DNA from: Coriaria nepalensis
Taxonomy: Eukaryota > Streptophyta > Magnoliopsida > Cucurbitales > Coriariaceae
Assembly (NCBI GenBank): GCA_027186245.1
Contig: CP114496.1
Location: 9,971,001 to 10,035,000 of the forward strand
DNA: 64,000 nt
Direction of reading: 5' to 3'
Shown here: piece by piece, positions 44,207-56,911 of the stretch
Layout: each line of letters starts with the position of its first letter
Position numbering within the stretch: the stretch's first letter is position 1
The notes under the pieces: model-generated
The model's input: the letters and a program-made list of their open reading frames with translations, nothing else
The model's database searches: none
Told to the model about the DNA's origin: nothing
Program-made: the position numbers and the translations under genes

Positions 44207-46592
44207 TCATTTCCTATTTCTCTTCTCCTCAATACCAGACTGAGAAAATCTCTGCCGAACAAGTTGAAGAACATCTTCCATCCTAACATCCTTGAGTGTC
44301 AAGAGAACCATGGCATGATACAGCACATCTGCCATCTCAGAGGCAGTTCGTGACTTATCCTCCTCCTCCTCCAGTGTACGACATAACTCGTCTGCCTCTT
44401 CCCTGCACATAGTTGCAACAACTGAGTGTCGTATCACCTAAGTATGCTATAAACCCCTGTATCCATAATTGTTCATCACTTTTGTGCACACCATGTAAAC
44501 ATGGTGTGAATTTCAAGTACTCAATTTTCTACGCGACCATACCTTATTTTAGAGCACAGCAACCCATTATCAACTAATAGCCGTCTCGTCCATGATGGTT
44601 TTTCATTTTCCGGTATTGCTAACTCTGATTTGCGCTTGGAGATTGTAGACTCTAACGCATACAAACTGGTCAGAGCCAACCTATTCCCTTCAACCTACAA
44701 CAAAAGAGTTTGCATCACCAATAAACTTTTCGAAATAATGAGTGTCTAAAAGTGTATTTTTGCTACTAACCGGTTGATGTTCTTCTGTTAAATCATCAAG
44801 TGACGTATAATAGCATGTTTCTGACCCTGTGTGACAGGTAGGCCCATCAGGCTTCCCAAGGTAAATTACCTGAGAAAAGCTCATGAAAGGAAACTGAATA
44901 AGGCAAAAAGTAAACAACTATATGCTGACAAATAAACAATTAACAGGTGTCAACATACAGAGTCACGATCACAGTCAAGGAAGATATCATGTATATTTAT
45001 GAAATTACTGGAGGTCTCCCCCTTTATCCACAAGGTGGAACGTGATCGGCTGTAGAATGTTGCCCTGCGAGAGGAAACAGTGGTTGTAATTGCATCCCTG
45101 TTCACAAAACCTTGCATTAATATGGCTCCTGTATCAACATTTTGAGCAATGGCCACTGCTAAGCCTTTTTCATCCCATTTTACGCTGTCCAACAATGTTT
45201 CAACCTGAAAAATTACAATATTGGATATTATAATAGCCAAGTTTCAATGCCACAAAAAAGGATATTCAAACTTACATGACATCACTATCATTAATTTTCC
45301 TCCCTCATCGTACAAAGCTACACTATATATGGTATAAAAAATTTGAAACCAAAAGTCACAAGTCTTAACCTCATGCATCTCTCTCCACAGATAGAAGAAA
45401 ATTGAGGCATTGACACCATGTGAAAGAGGCATATCAAAAACCATCGGTGGCACCTTTGAGCTAATATTGTAGAAACATTGCCGATGAATGAGATAATGGA
45501 AAAGAGAAAGATTAAAAAAAAAAAAAAAAGAAAAGATGAAAAAAAAAGAGAGAATTTGAGATAGATATGAGAGAAGTTTAGGTAAGGACTTTTAAAGAAA
45601 GGTGTGATCAAAGTTGATCCACTTAATTTTATGGGAGAAAATTGTGTAGCTCAAGTACTACTGTAAGTGAAAGTAACACTAATATGATGTATATTGTTGA
45701 TAAAAGAGCAACAATGAGACAAAAAAAGAAAAAGAAAAAGAAAAACCTAGTAGCTAAACCAAGGTCCTTAAACAGTTGTTTCTACAAAATAGAAAGTGAA
45801 GGGCATCCATATGAGAATGAAACAGAATTCAGCGATAAACATAGAGGACTATATGACTGAAACAGGCAGCACACGTCTCATACTCGTTGAGAATGATTCT
45901 GATCTAGTTCATGGCCTATTAGATGAAGTCATAGGCACGTAGGTTCAGGGCCAGACTGACTACTCCAAGAGCACTCACCCATAAACCTGTTACTGGTACA
46001 GATAACAGTAAGCTCAAAAGCATCCATTGCAGATCTGTTTAAATATATGGGTAAATTTGGAGTGTTTGAAGAATGTGGACATTGTGGAGTTCAGATGTAG
46101 GTCAGGTAATAATTATCGAGCAATGATGGAGAGTGAGTTAATTTTTTCCATCTGTTTTCCTTTCCCAAGCATGTAACAGATTCAAGCATCCATTACTGAT
46201 GTTTAACGAAATCCCGCTAGATCTATACTAGATATTTCCTAAAACAACTACCAAGCTCGATCATGTGTTCATTCAAAGCATATTGGGCTTCTCAGTGGAG
46301 TGTAGGACAGTAGGAATGCTTGTTTTGGATTGATCAGAGTGAAAAGGATGAAACAAACTGGGCTACCAAATTGATATACAAAAAGGATGAAACAAGCTAT
46401 TTTTTTCCCGTATTTATCAGAGTGAAAAGAAACAAAATATCAAGTGCAGAGTAGGGAAGAAAGTACCTTCTTTTGAAGAAAAGGAAGTTTGTCGGAAGCA
46501 TGAACGAAAACTCGGTCATTTGAGGAAATCCTGGGTGATTGAAGACAGCAAAAATGGGATGCCGACATTTTCATGCTCACCGAAAAATCCAT
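44207..46592 (-). CDS. HISN2: Bifunctional histidine biosynthesis enzyme HISN2 (PRA-CH / PRA-PH), 5 exons, 272 aa
   Basis: Catalyses steps 2 and 3 of histidine synthesis: phosphoribosyl-ATP pyrophosphohydrolase and phosphoribosyl-AMP cyclohydrolase, in plastids. Exons: 46467-46592, 44959-45204, 44771-44869, 44543-44694, 44207-44402; 819 nt in frame, close to the ~280 aa of Arabidopsis At1g31860. Start [14 protein letters not shown] has an in-frame stop upstream; residues 1-42 are Ser-rich, basic and transit-peptide-like. Cyclohydrolase blocks: [39 protein letters not shown], metal-binding [21 protein letters not shown]. Pyrophosphohydrolase blocks: [31 protein letters not shown] and [15 protein letters not shown]. 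Intron 1 is 1262 bp. Adjacent and divergent to the eS27 gene, so they may share a promoter. Confidence 0.93.
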
Positions 46593-47408
46593 CCAGCTAC
46601 AGTCAACCGTGAGCTGCTGTTACAATGAGACTAGGGGCATAGACTGATCGGAGTGGCTCCCTCAGGCTTCGTAAACTGTGTAATATTATTTTACAATTAA
46701 AAATAGTGTCTTTTTATCGTCTAACTTGCGAACCCATGTCATAAAAATCAGAATATTGCTGAAGGACAAAATTTACCACGATTTTAAAATACAAAATAGA
46801 AAATTAAAAAGGAAAAAGATAAGAAATTAATGAGAAAAGCTCGACACTCCATCCAAGAGCATGCGAGAAATCAAGAACCCAAAGCGTCTGATTCAAGTAA
46901 ATAACTATTTTCACTTAAAATTAACTTCTCAAACGGATGGATCAGAGATCAGAATTCGTTTATATCAGACCTCAAAAGAAATACTTTTCATATTGTTTCT
47001 GGATTCTGAAGAAACTTATAAACGAAAATCCTTCATACTAAATTAGTAAGAACTTCCTAACACAAATAACTGGACAGGAAATGATGAAAGATCGAAAATT
47101 TTATTCAGCGCAAGTGGCGAAAACACAGATCCATGTACCGAAATTGATAACCAACGAATCAGAAAGCAAAGTGAAAAAGAGTGAGACAGAGAGGAAGCAA
47201 GGTCACCTCATAAACCAAGACGAGGAGGAATCGGAGAGGCCTTGAGTCCACGGTACTCTGCAATTAGCTTCGTGATGAGAGAGAGAGAGAGATGAAGAAG
47301 AAGACGACGAGGCTCAAGTTTTGTATGATTTTTAGGCTTCTCGCTTATCCAATGAAGCCTGCCTGCAATAGGCCCGGCCCATACGTCCATCGTTTTGTTT
47401 CTAGATAG
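46593..47408 (-). other. HISN2 upstream region with possible 5'UTR exon
   Basis: At 47208-47330 (minus) a CT-rich leader-like sequence runs to ATGAG|GTGACC, a plausible donor; GTAACAG at about 46614-46620 could be the acceptor just above the HISN2 ATG. A short frame over it (ending LKASPIPPRLGL) has no known match. The rest shows no gene. Confidence 0.35.
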
Positions 47409-47553
47409 ATAGGAGCCCAACATTCACGCCCAGCCCAAACAGCATTGATCCTTTTCTTCTCTATATATTTAGTGTTTACGAGTTAGGGTTTCTCGTTTCC
47501 TCCCGCTGTTACTACCACTGCCAGAGTTTCTGAGTTTCCAAGCTTCATTCAAG
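47409..47553 (+). promoter_or_regulatory. Ribosomal-protein-type promoter and leader of the eS27 gene
   Basis: AGCCCA twice (47414-47419 and 47432-47437; site II TGGGCT on the minus strand), TATATATT (47462-47469) and a telo-box TTAGGGTTT (47483-47491), then a pyrimidine-rich leader. Site II plus telo-box is characteristic of plant ribosomal protein genes. The TATA lies ~90 bp above the ATG. Confidence 0.7.
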
Positions 47554-48431
<878 letters not shown>

Positions 48432-49204
48432 AGCTTCCTCTGTTCTTCCCTTTGATACACTGCAGGATTAATTTTCACTTCTCCGCCCTAAGATGATGGA
48501 AAGGATAAATTATCTTATGTGTTTACAATGATTTAATTTTGGTAAAACTACTTAGACTTGGAAGTTTACAATGATAATGTTTACCTAAATTGAAAGTTTT
48601 TATTGTTTGTTCTTGAGAGTTGTATCTGTTTTTGGAGGGGATGGATTTGTACTTGGTTATTATGTTTAGTTTTGTCTAGCTTTGCCTATCTTCTTTTTAC
48701 AGCATCGTATGTTAACCTATGTGGTCTTTCTTTCTGTTGTGCATTCGCTTAGATTACAACAGATAGTTGAACAGGTAGTCCAACCTTAAACGGCAACACA
48801 TAACTTGCTTGTAAAAGAAAATGTCTTATATAGGAAATTGACGGACGGTCAGGCGTCCGGTCTCTTGCACTCGGTTTGCTGCAACCGAGAATGACTTCCT
48901 CACATCAGTCTAGTCTCAAAAATGACTTCCTCACATTAGTTTTAACAAGAAAAAATTAAGCGTTTTATTTATCATGAATAAAAAAAAATAAATAATAAAC
49001 AAATAAAAGAGAAGACTGGTTGGTTTGGTTGCCGGCTAAAAGGCTGGAAGAGTGGGGAATGTTCAGTGGCAGATTCTTTCCAGCGGTATGAAAATAAAAT
49101 CATATTAATCGAGCCTCGAGAGAAAAGTTGCAGTCTTCCAGTTCCAGATCAAAACTCTGTTTTTTTTTTTTTTTGTAGTTTGAGAGCAACGACTTTTTGG
49201 TAAA
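48432..49204 (+). other. Spacer between eS27 and syntaxin genes
   Basis: 3'UTR of eS27 to about 48720, then promoter of the syntaxin gene. A 31-bp pair AATGACTTCCTCACATYAGT is at 48890 and 48921. No gene. Confidence 0.5.
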
Positions 49205-51238
49205 ATGAGCTTCCAAGACGTACATAGTCTAAATGGAGGGAAGACGAAGCTCTCGCAGTCGCAGGCAGTTGCTGCCGCCATATTCCAGATCAACACAGCC
49301 GTTTCCACCTTCCGTCGCCTTGTCGATGCCATTGGAACCTCCAAGGACACTCCCGATCACCGTCAGAAGATGTACGTCTCTCTCTAGTCTCTCCTCTCTC
49401 CCTCTCTCTCGATTTTACATTAACTACTTTGTCGTCTCTCTTTGAGCAGCTACACCACGAGGCAACACATTCTGCAGTTGGTCAAGGATACTTCTTCTAA
49501 GCTGAAATCTTTGAGCGACACCGATCGCGATGCTCACGTAAATGTCTGCATTTCTCTCCTTCCCTTCTGTTGTATGTGTCTCTTAGGGCTAAATGGTATA
49601 AGACTTTTTTCCGGCTCCATTTGTCCAGCCAAGTAAGAGAGTTGAAGATGCTAAACTAGCAAGAGACTTTCAATCAACTCTCCAAGAGTTCCAGAAAGTT
49701 CAGCAGCTTGCCTCCGAGCGTGAATCTACTTACACTCCTTTTGCTCCTCCTCCTCCCCCGTCTTCCTCTCACACAATGTAATGCATGCTCATTCTCGTTC
49801 TTATTCTTCGGGATCAACTACCTGTATTTCTTTCACTGCTAAATGACCTTCACTTATTTCCAACACTCGATGACCTTTCTCTATCCAACAGCTCTGTCTC
49901 TGGTGAATCTTCAATGGATCAGGAAACACAACCTTTCCTTATGCAGCAAAAGAGGTGAGGAATTTTGTACGTCTTTCTACTCTGATAATGATTTGTCCAC
50001 TCAAAATTGACACTATTTAGAAACTTAAACTGGCAACCCAAGACATTTGTCTCAGTTTCAAGCCTATCATTGTCACTTCTTTGGACCATTTTATGGCGTG
50101 TAGGCATCCTATTTTCATTGCTAAGTTAAAAATGCTATGGGGGATTTGAGAAACTTGCAGTTGTCTTTATTCAAAATTTCAGAGTCTTACATCTTGATCC
50201 CAAAATCTACAGGCACGAGCTCGTAATGCTAGATAATGAGATTGCCTTCAATGAAGCTGTAATTGAAGAAAGAGAACAGGGTATTAGACAGATAGAAGAA
50301 CAGATTGGTGAAGCTAATGAAATATTCAAGGACCTCGCTGTTCTTGTTCACGAACAGGGAGTTGATATTGGTAAGATACATGACAAATGAGAAGATAAGT
50401 TGTTGTCATCACCCTTTCTCGTATTCTCTCTCTTTATCTGATAAATTTGATTTCTCATAATAACAGATGACATCCGGTCCAGCATTGACACCTCATCTGC
50501 TGCAACAACCCAAGGTAGAGTTCAGGTGGCCAAGGCTTCCAAAAGTGTAAAGTCCAAATCCTCATGGGTAAGTGGTAACCGCATTCTGTATCTACTAGAG
50601 CTTTAAAGAAATATGGCTCAAGTCTTGGCTTGGCAGGAATATGTCAAACTGGATTTGCACGTACATAATGTTAGGAAATAGGAAGTTCATGCATGCTCGC
50701 TGGAACTAAACAAGATTTGAGTTTCAAGCAAGCATGAACCAATGTTCCTGTCCTGTGGTAACAAGGAAACAGACATGGCAGAAAGTAATCTTCTGTGACA
50801 CTACAATCCTAGGGGTTGATCAAGGTTAAAAAGTTATTTCGGTCTACAATCAAATGATAAAATGGCTGACCAGGAATTGGATCAGACCGAAATAGCAGCA
50901 AGATGAGAGATTATGGCCAAATATTTGCATCATCGTATTATTAGGTTGCGGCATGCACAATCTGTATGTCATGAAACGGCCAATGATGGAATTTTCAATG
51001 TCATTTTCTAGTGAAGAAAATACAGACTGACTGGCATCTCTAGGACAGTTAGCAAACAAAAAACAAAACAACTATTGTTCTCAATTTTTATTTTGCCTTC
51101 CTACTCGTGTGAATATACCATTCTGACTTGGCTAACTTTTTAAGAAAAATTGTTTTTCCTATTGTATGGCAGTGCTGGTGGGTGCTGGTGATTTTTGTGC
51201 TGGTGTTGGTCATATTTCTCCTCGTCCTTATTATATGA
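49205..51238 (+). CDS. Qa-SNARE syntaxin of the SYP2 (SYP22/VAM3) type, 7 exons, about 265 aa
   Basis: Target-membrane SNARE of prevacuolar/vacuolar fusion by family. Exons: 49205-49371, 49450-49543, 49629-49777, 49892-49954, 50213-50370, 50467-50567, 51173-51238 (798 nt in frame). The exon 2 donor may instead be at 49538, dropping Val-Asn; I kept them because relatives have VNPSK. Start [13 protein letters not shown]-terminal Habc helices (residues ~20-110: [48 protein letters not shown]), a Pro-rich linker, then the SNARE motif (~165-225) with [19 protein letters not shown] and [12 protein letters not shown] containing the zero-layer Gln. The C-terminal anchor [20 protein letters not shown] is tail-anchored with no lumenal residues. 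The last exon is duplicated directly downstream. Confidence 0.93.
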
Positions 51239-51347
51239 CTTGGCTAACTTTTTAAGAAAAATTGTTTTTCCTATTGTATGGCAGTGCTGGTGGGTGCTGG
51301 TGATTTTTGTGCTGGTGTTGGTCATATTTCTCCTCGTCCTTATTATA
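51124..51347 (+). repeat. Exact 112-bp tandem duplication of the syntaxin terminal exon
   Basis: 51124-51235 and 51236-51347 appear identical. Each carries the end of intron 6 (GTATGGCAG) and the anchor exon; the first copy reads TGA into the start of the second. Splicing to either acceptor (51173 or 51285) gives the same anchor and a stop at 51238 or 51350. A recent event or an assembly error. Confidence 0.9.
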
Positions 51348-51350
51348 TGA

Positions 51351-52586
51351 CGTGGAAGAACTAGTGTGCAGTTACGGTCTGGAGATACACAGGATGCGAT
51401 CTTAAACTCTGTAATTGAGATTTACAAGTAGAGTGGCACGCTTGTTTATTTTATTAGTCTCTTTTTGTTTTCATTTGGAAGCCTAGTTGTTCATTTGGAT
51501 TTTACCCTCTAGGACAGTTCTGCTAGGTCTGTATGATATTGTTTTATGTTTTGGTTTGCTGCGTTGGATGTTGGAGAGCTGGTTCTTCGTTTGAGTACAC
51601 TTCTGTTCGTTTTTGCTGGAACTATGAGCAAGTGTGGGGTAGGGCCGTAGGGGTGTGAATAGACCCGCGAGCCCGCACTACCCGTCTGTCCAACCCAATC
51701 TGTTCCCATGAAACCTGCGGGCCTACAATCTTTTTGTGGGCCTAAAGAAATAAATTAATAGGAGAGAGAGAATTGGACCGAAATTGGCCCAATATAAAGA
51801 CTGAGGACAAGTCCACAACAGGCCTGCAAAAACAGATATCCAGCGAATCTCAGAAAGGAAAAGGAAAGAGACTGTTGGTCGTGCGAGTGACGAGAAAGGC
51901 TTGTTGGGAGGAGAGAGCCGCTCGCGTCAACTTGTACCGTCGGTATGGACCATACCAAATTTCATTGCTTTGTTATTTTGTCTCTCTGAATATCTGCCTC
52001 TACACCACCAGCCAGGGGCACAGCAGAAACACCATCATCCATTGACCAAGGAGCATTTCAGAAGTCTGCAAAACATTTCTTCCTCTCCAGGAGTGCGAGC
52101 TCTCCTTCGTGGATACTACCAACTTGACCTAAACTAGCTGTTTTTTCTGGTACGTCTCTAAATCCTAACCTGGAAAAATTAAGCTTCGTGAGTTCCTCAA
52201 ATTAAAACTGAGATTTGAGCTATTAAAATGGAAGAGATGGAGGAATCAACCCCAAACGATGATCTGACCTTAATCCGGAAGATTTGGTGAAATGCACGAA
52301 TGGATTGATCTCGATAGTTCGGAGGAATGTGGCCAGAAAAATGTCGTCAGTATGATTAAAAGGGATCGATTACAGCTGTTATGTCATTTCTTTTGTAAAT
52401 TCTCTGAAAATGTGATTTTGATTAATATAATTAGGTACTAAAGTTGTAGACCCATTTGGTTCTGCAAGTGTGAGTAATAGGAGTCTGACTGATTGGATCT
52501 CTATGTGTGTCACGTTTAATGCATGATAACAGGAGAGGAGAGTGTTGTGATCAAGCAGAAGCAGAAGAAGAATAAGAAGAAGACGA
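51351..52586 (+). other. Syntaxin 3' flank and upstream region of the DUF716 gene
   Basis: 3'UTR of the syntaxin to about 51640; copy 1 of a dispersed duplication at 51783-52133; then the leader/promoter of the next gene, including an AAG-rich stretch just above its ATG. No gene. Confidence 0.5.
51783..52133 (+). repeat. Dispersed direct duplication, copy 1 (~350 bp)
   Basis: Collinear with 59126-59494: ATTGGCCCAATA, CCACAACAGGCCTGCAAAAA, CGGTATGGACCATACCAAAT, TACACCACCAGCC, CAGAAGTCTGCAAAACATTT and CTTGACCTAAA occur in the same order. Copy 2 forms the upstream/leader region of the RH41-like helicase gene, so this may be a displaced copy of that promoter. Confidence 0.85.
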
Positions 52587-53537
52587 ATGGCTACCCTTGT
52601 TTACCAGATATTCTCTTCATCAGCTCTTCTCACTCTGGGTCTCTACCACCTCATCTCCACCATCCGCAATTTCTTGAAATCCCCTCAATCTTACTCTGCC
52701 AAGCCCTACCATCCCTTCCCTCCATCATTCTCTTCACCTGCATCCCTTTCCTCCCCACACTCCAATTCTCATTACAACAGGCTTATTAGGCACCTCCAGC
52801 TCTACCTTGTCATCCTCTGTCTCCTCATTGCCTTCACCCACCAAATCATCGTGTCATTTGACTCTGACCCACTCCTCAAAGGTCGCACTCCTGTCCACCA
52901 CTTCACCTCCCTCCAGTTTGCTGCCCTTCTTTTCCTCTTCCTTATCATCACCACAGCCCTTCTCCTCTCCGAATGCACCTCCCTTCTTCCCCTCCCCTCT
53001 GATCTCTTCTTCGCCCTGGCCTCAGCACTCTTCTTTATGTTCCACTCTGCATCCTCATCCAATGCCTCTGTCCAGACCTCTGATCTCCAGGCCAAATGCG
53101 ACTCCATCTCTGCCAAAATCTCTGCCTTTACCTCCCTCCTCTGCCTCATCCTTGCATGCCAACCCAGGCTGTTTGTGGTGGATGTCGGGCTGGGTGCTGC
53201 CATCTGCCTTCAGGGTCTGTGGGTGCTTCAGACTGGGCTTTCCCTCTATGTTGAGACTTTCATCCCAGAAGGCTGTCACAAGTTGCTGGATGTGGTCAAT
53301 GGAGTGGAGGGGTCTACCAAGTGTGACCTGGAGGAGTCCAGGCTAAGGGCTGTTGCCATTCTAGATCTGGTGTTTCTGGTCCATGTTATGTTCGTTCTGC
53401 TCATCATCATGGCTGTCTATGCTGTCATTGCCAAGACTGTTGGTGTTCGGAGACACGGTTCCTATGAGCCCCTCCCTTCTGTTGCTGCAGAAATTAATCA
53501 TATTCAGATGAAAGCCTTGGCCGGCACCCAGGCTTGA
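52587..53537 (+). CDS. DUF716 / TMEM45-like polytopic membrane protein, single exon, 316 aa
   Basis: Intronless frame with Met at 52587; the overlapping frame from 52523 is a shadow. Six or seven hydrophobic helices: LVYQIFSSSALLTLGLYHLI (~4-23), HLQLYLVILCLLIAFTHQII (~69-88), SLQFAALLFLFLIITTALLL, LFFALASALFFMF, ISAFTSLLCLILACQ, LGAAICLQGLWVLQTGLSLY and VAILDLVFLVHVMFVLLIIM. GLYHLISTIRN, the late LQGLWVLQTGLSLY with a charged E, and CDLEESRLRAVAILDLVF are family landmarks. Plant members are of poorly known function (some linked to pathogen response). A Ser-rich insert at 44-62 lies between helices 1 and 2. GC-rich compared with surroundings. Confidence 0.9.
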   Translation: MATLVYQIFSSSALLTLGLYHLISTIRNFLKSPQSYSAKPYHPFPPSFSSPASLSSPHSNSHYNRLIRHLQLYLVILCLLIAFTHQIIVSFDSDPLLKGRTPVHHFTSLQFAALLFLFLIITTALLLSECTSLLPLPSDLFFALASALFFMFHSASSSNASVQTSDLQAKCDSISAKISAFTSLLCLILACQPRLFVVDVGLGAAICLQGLWVLQTGLSLYVETFIPEGCHKLLDVVNGVEGSTKCDLEESRLRAVAILDLVFLVHVMFVLLIIMAVYAVIAKTVGVRRHGSYEPLPSVAAEINHIQMKALAGTQA

Positions 53538-54060
53538 CAAATGATTTAATTTAACTGTTTCTTTTACTTTTTTGGGTTGGTACTTAGCATATGCATTTTT
53601 TTTTCTTTTCCTTCTTAGGTGGTGTACAAAACTGTCTCCTTTTCCTTCTAATCTCTTACAGAGCTTATTTAGATATACTTATAAAGGAAGAGTGATCATC
53701 CTTTTCCTTCTATTCTCTTTTAAAGGTTCTCATAGTTCCGTCATGGGAGTTATGGACACTATGCTTGTGTCAAACTATTTATGCATCCAGTCTTTAACTT
53801 GTACTTTCACACATGGCAAGGTTGTCATTGTTCGATGCAATTCTTATTGTCCCTATGTTTCAGATTGCTGGGACGTTCTTCTCCGTATGTACAAGATTTA
53901 TATACTTTCAAGAGCATCAGGTCTTCCCTCCTTCCTCTTTCTTCTCTCTCTCTCATGGAGTCTACCTTGACTTAATGTTTCAGATATCTAGCTTGATACC
54001 TGATCTAGCTTTGAAGCTATCGTGAGCTCACTTCATGCACTAAACCCAATGATGAACATC
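53538..54060 (+). other. 3' flank of the DUF716 gene
   Basis: 3'UTR and spacer. Small frames in pyrimidine-rich DNA are not gene-like. The chromovirus element begins just beyond. Confidence 0.5.
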
Positions 54061-54064
54061 ACAT
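54061..54064. repeat. Target site duplication of the chromovirus element (left copy)
   Basis: ACAT here and at 57365-57368. Typical gypsy TSDs have 5 bp; the fifth base has changed or the border is one base off. Confidence 0.6.
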
Positions 54065-54518
54065 TGTTACATGCGTAAAGTTTTATCCCGAACTTAGACA
54101 CTTCGTGCGGCACTTGATACTTCTCTGAGTAAGTAAGTCAGCCTAACCGAACCTTGCTAAGAGGTTTGTTTGAAGACTTAGAAGAACACTTAAGCTAGAG
54201 AGAATAGAAAACTCTTTGAATTGTTAGAATGCTAGTATTTGAGGATGATTTTACAAATGAGGAGGATTCCTCTTTATATAGACTGTCACCTTGAAATGGA
54301 TGGTTAAGATTAATTTGATCTAACGGTTACGATCTATCTTCTAGAGATTTTCATACAAATATCTACTATTTTATAAGATATTAGAATAATGTACAAGGTT
54401 CTAGAGAATTCCACAAGTGTGTAGGAAACCCTAGAGAATCCTAGAAAAGTCTAGAAGTTTCTACACTCTTCCATGAAACCTCTTCCACATTTCCTATCAA
54501 GTAAGGCAGACCGTGACA
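54065..54518 (-). repeat. Chromovirus 3' LTR
   Basis: Plus edges TGTTACATGCG and ...ACCGTGACA; minus starts TGTCACGG and ends TAACA. Matches 56912-57364 throughout (CGAACTTAGA, GTGCGGCACTTGA, TCTAACGGTTACGATCTATC). Confidence 0.9.
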
Positions 54519-54530
54519 TGCTCCCCCACC
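54519..54530 (-). promoter_or_regulatory. Chromovirus polypurine tract
   Basis: Minus-strand GGTGGGGGAGCA immediately before the 3' LTR start; the plus-strand DNA synthesis primer site. Confidence 0.75.
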
Positions 54531-55250
54531 TATTCGGGTGATGCCCTCGTTGTCCGTTCAAGCTCGAATCTCTCAATGCGGTCTTTGAACTACCACAACA
54601 AGTCTTCGTGCTCCCAACTAGCCTCATTTTCCAGGACTCCCTTCCATCGAACAAGATATTCTTTGTAGCTCGGCACGCCTCATTTCCTTACGTTTATATC
54701 TGCGAGGATTTCTTCAACTTCTCTGTCATAAGAAGTAACCACCGTTATTGGTGCTCGCTTGGACACCCCTCGATTAGGTTCATCCTTGTCTTCATGATAA
54801 GGCTTCAAAAGACTCATATAAAACACCAGATGAATCTACAACTTTGAAAGTAACTCTAACTTGTAGGAGACTTTGCTAACTCGTTGAATGATCTTGGACG
54901 GCCCCTCATACTGCCGGTTCAACCCCTTATGCACCGCCTTCAATGACTTGAATTGTTGAGGTAAGAGCTTCACCATGACACGATCTCCTTCTTAGAATTC
55001 CACTGCCTTTCGCTTAAGATCGACCTACTTCTTCATCTTCTTTGATGCCTTCCTCAAGTGACCACGAGCTATGTCTGTCTTTTCTAACTCAAGTTGCGCC
55101 ATGCGACAAGGTGTCACAGTTGGTGGCTTTGCTTCTCCCACCAACTCTCGCTTGTGATCCACCTCCTTTCTAGGTGAAAGTTTCTTTGGGAGTTTCGGTG
55201 GCATAACATCTAGGAACTCTTTAAGTACTCATTGTACTTTTTTTGGAATC
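54531..55250 (-). pseudogene. Chromovirus post-integrase tail and chromodomain, fused to RT leader
   Basis: Minus reading, broken by stops, shows the deletion join near 55090-55150: the RT leader (EVDHKRELVGEAKP) passes into the region that follows integrase (KKMKKQVDLKRKAVEF, DRVMVKLLPQQFKSLKAVHK, YEGPSKII) and ends with the chromodomain-like EYLVRWKGVLENEASWE near 54620-54700. The chromodomain is what targets such elements to heterochromatin. Confidence 0.8.
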
Positions 55251-55747
55251 GCCTTTTCTTTAGATGGCTTGCCCTCATCCACCTTTAAAGCTATAACGTA
55301 GGTCTCTTCCTCCCTCTTCAATCCCTTGCATAGCTGCATAGCAGACAACACCTTGGTCCCTAGCCGTGTCTCTCTTGAGACTAGGACCGTGCAAGGAGAA
55401 CCAGCATCCATAATCATAATTGAATTAACATAAGGCATAAGACAAGCCTTTACTTGATCTTGCCAATCTAGCCCAAGCATTACGTCGTAGTCATACATCG
55501 GAATGACTATGAATTTTACGACTCCTGACCATTATCCCACCTTGGTCTTTGCATCGGCTATCCCCGTGATTGGCAATGCCTTCAAGTTGACTGCCTTGAT
55601 GAAGCCAGTCAACTTGGCTAACTTGAGACCGAGCTTTTTCGCAACGTCGGCCTTGATGAAATTGTCGGTTGCTCCTGAATCCACTAGAGCTTTGAGTTGC
55701 CTCCCCTCAACATCTATCCCGACATACATGGATCCCTTCTTTGGCAC
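55229..55747 (-). pseudogene. Chromovirus aspartic protease region
   Basis: 55532-55747 has YVGIDVEGRQLKALVDSGAT, with the catalytic DSGAT, then FIKADVAKKLGLKL. 55229-55498 continues with YDYDVMLGLDWQ, the C-terminal ILGMDW block, and the start of the pre-RT linker. A frameshift separates them near 55510. Confidence 0.88.
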
Positions 55748-56890
55748 TTTAGGTCCTTCAACGACCTTGGCCTTGAGTGCACCAAGGAGTCGGATGTCTC
55801 CCCTACACCTTTGCCATTACCCTTCCTTCCAAAGGGCTTACTTACTCCTTCATTGCGGTTGTTGAAGCTACTCTTGGTGGCTTTCCCACCTTTGCCCTTG
55901 TCACCCCAGTGACTACTCTTAGCCTTATCCTCCCGCCTATACTCGGTCAAGCTTTCCACCTCCTCGATTGCAGCTTTGAGAGTTTGAATGTTTCTCTTCT
56001 TCAACTCTTGCTTGGCCCAAAGCTGTAACCCTTCTATGAAGGCACATTTGGCTTCCTTTTCCGGGAAGTCCGAGATCTCCAATAATATTTCTGAAAACTC
56101 ATTCACATAGTCATAAATACTAGACTTATGAGTGAGGTGACAAAGTTTACCTCGTGCTTCATCTTCGAGATTCCTTGGGCAAAATTGTGCTTTGAAGGCC
56201 TATTTGAACTCGTCCCACCTGGTCATCTCGAAGAGTTCTCACTCAATGTCGTCGCTCAATCTTCTCCACCATAGTGTCGCGGTGCCAGTAAGATAGAGAG
56301 GTACCGTGTCTATCTTCTCTTTATCATCTGTGATCCTCATTTTCCTAAAGTAGAGTTCCAATCTCCATAGAAAGTTCTATACTTCATTTCCTTTCCTAGC
56401 TCCTACATAGGTCTTGGGTCGAGGCACGTCCACCTTTAGTGCGAGAGGAGCATCGATTATGTCACTAGACACCCTATATTTACAGAGTGAGACATCCGTC
56501 TTGATGATATGTATCCTATCGTGCACTTCCGCTAGAGAAGCATTCATGTTAGCTTGGAGAGCCCTAATCTCCTATTGGATTGTGGCGACAATCCTATCCA
56601 ATGATGCTTAGAATCCCTTTTGAAGTCTACCTCCTTGGTTAGCCATCGTCTTGCCTTGCCTTGCCTCACCACAATATTCTCCAACTTGAGAACACGGTTC
56701 TCTAATGATGCAAGCATGTCTCGAGATGGCTCTTGCAGCTTTTGCTTTCCTCCACCCTTAACATTCTCTCGCCTTGTCTCTCCTTCAATTGGATCGACAA
56801 CGTTAGAACCATCGCTAGCCATTTCTTCCACAAGATCTTCACCCACACAAAGCTTTGGCAATAATTGAACCACTTCGCACCCTCATGTAC
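55714..56890 (-). pseudogene. Chromovirus gag
   Basis: 56544-56873 is a start-proximal gag portion (VVDPIEGETRRE, LASLENRVLKLENIV); 55714-56106 has the core end FSEILLEISDFPEKEAKCAF, GLQLWAKQELKKRNIQTL and a basic Lys/Gly-rich part. The canonical CCHC knuckle seems lost, and the middle is interrupted by stops. Confidence 0.82.
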
Positions 56891-56896
56891 GACCCT

Positions 56897-56909
56897 GGCT
56901 CTGATACCA
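56897..56909 (-). promoter_or_regulatory. Chromovirus primer binding site
   Basis: Minus-strand TGGTATCAGAGCC, complementary to the 3' end of initiator tRNA-Met, two bases from the 5' LTR. Confidence 0.85.
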
Positions 56910-56911
56910 AC

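Noticed and set aside
47208..47423. 71-codon minus frame ending LKASPIPPRLGL
   Set aside because: No recognised family; better explained as HISN2 leader exon.
52802..53346. Long frames on both strands over the DUF716 gene
   Set aside because: Ser/Pro-rich and Arg-rich shadows of the real frame 52587-53537, which alone has helices and family motifs.
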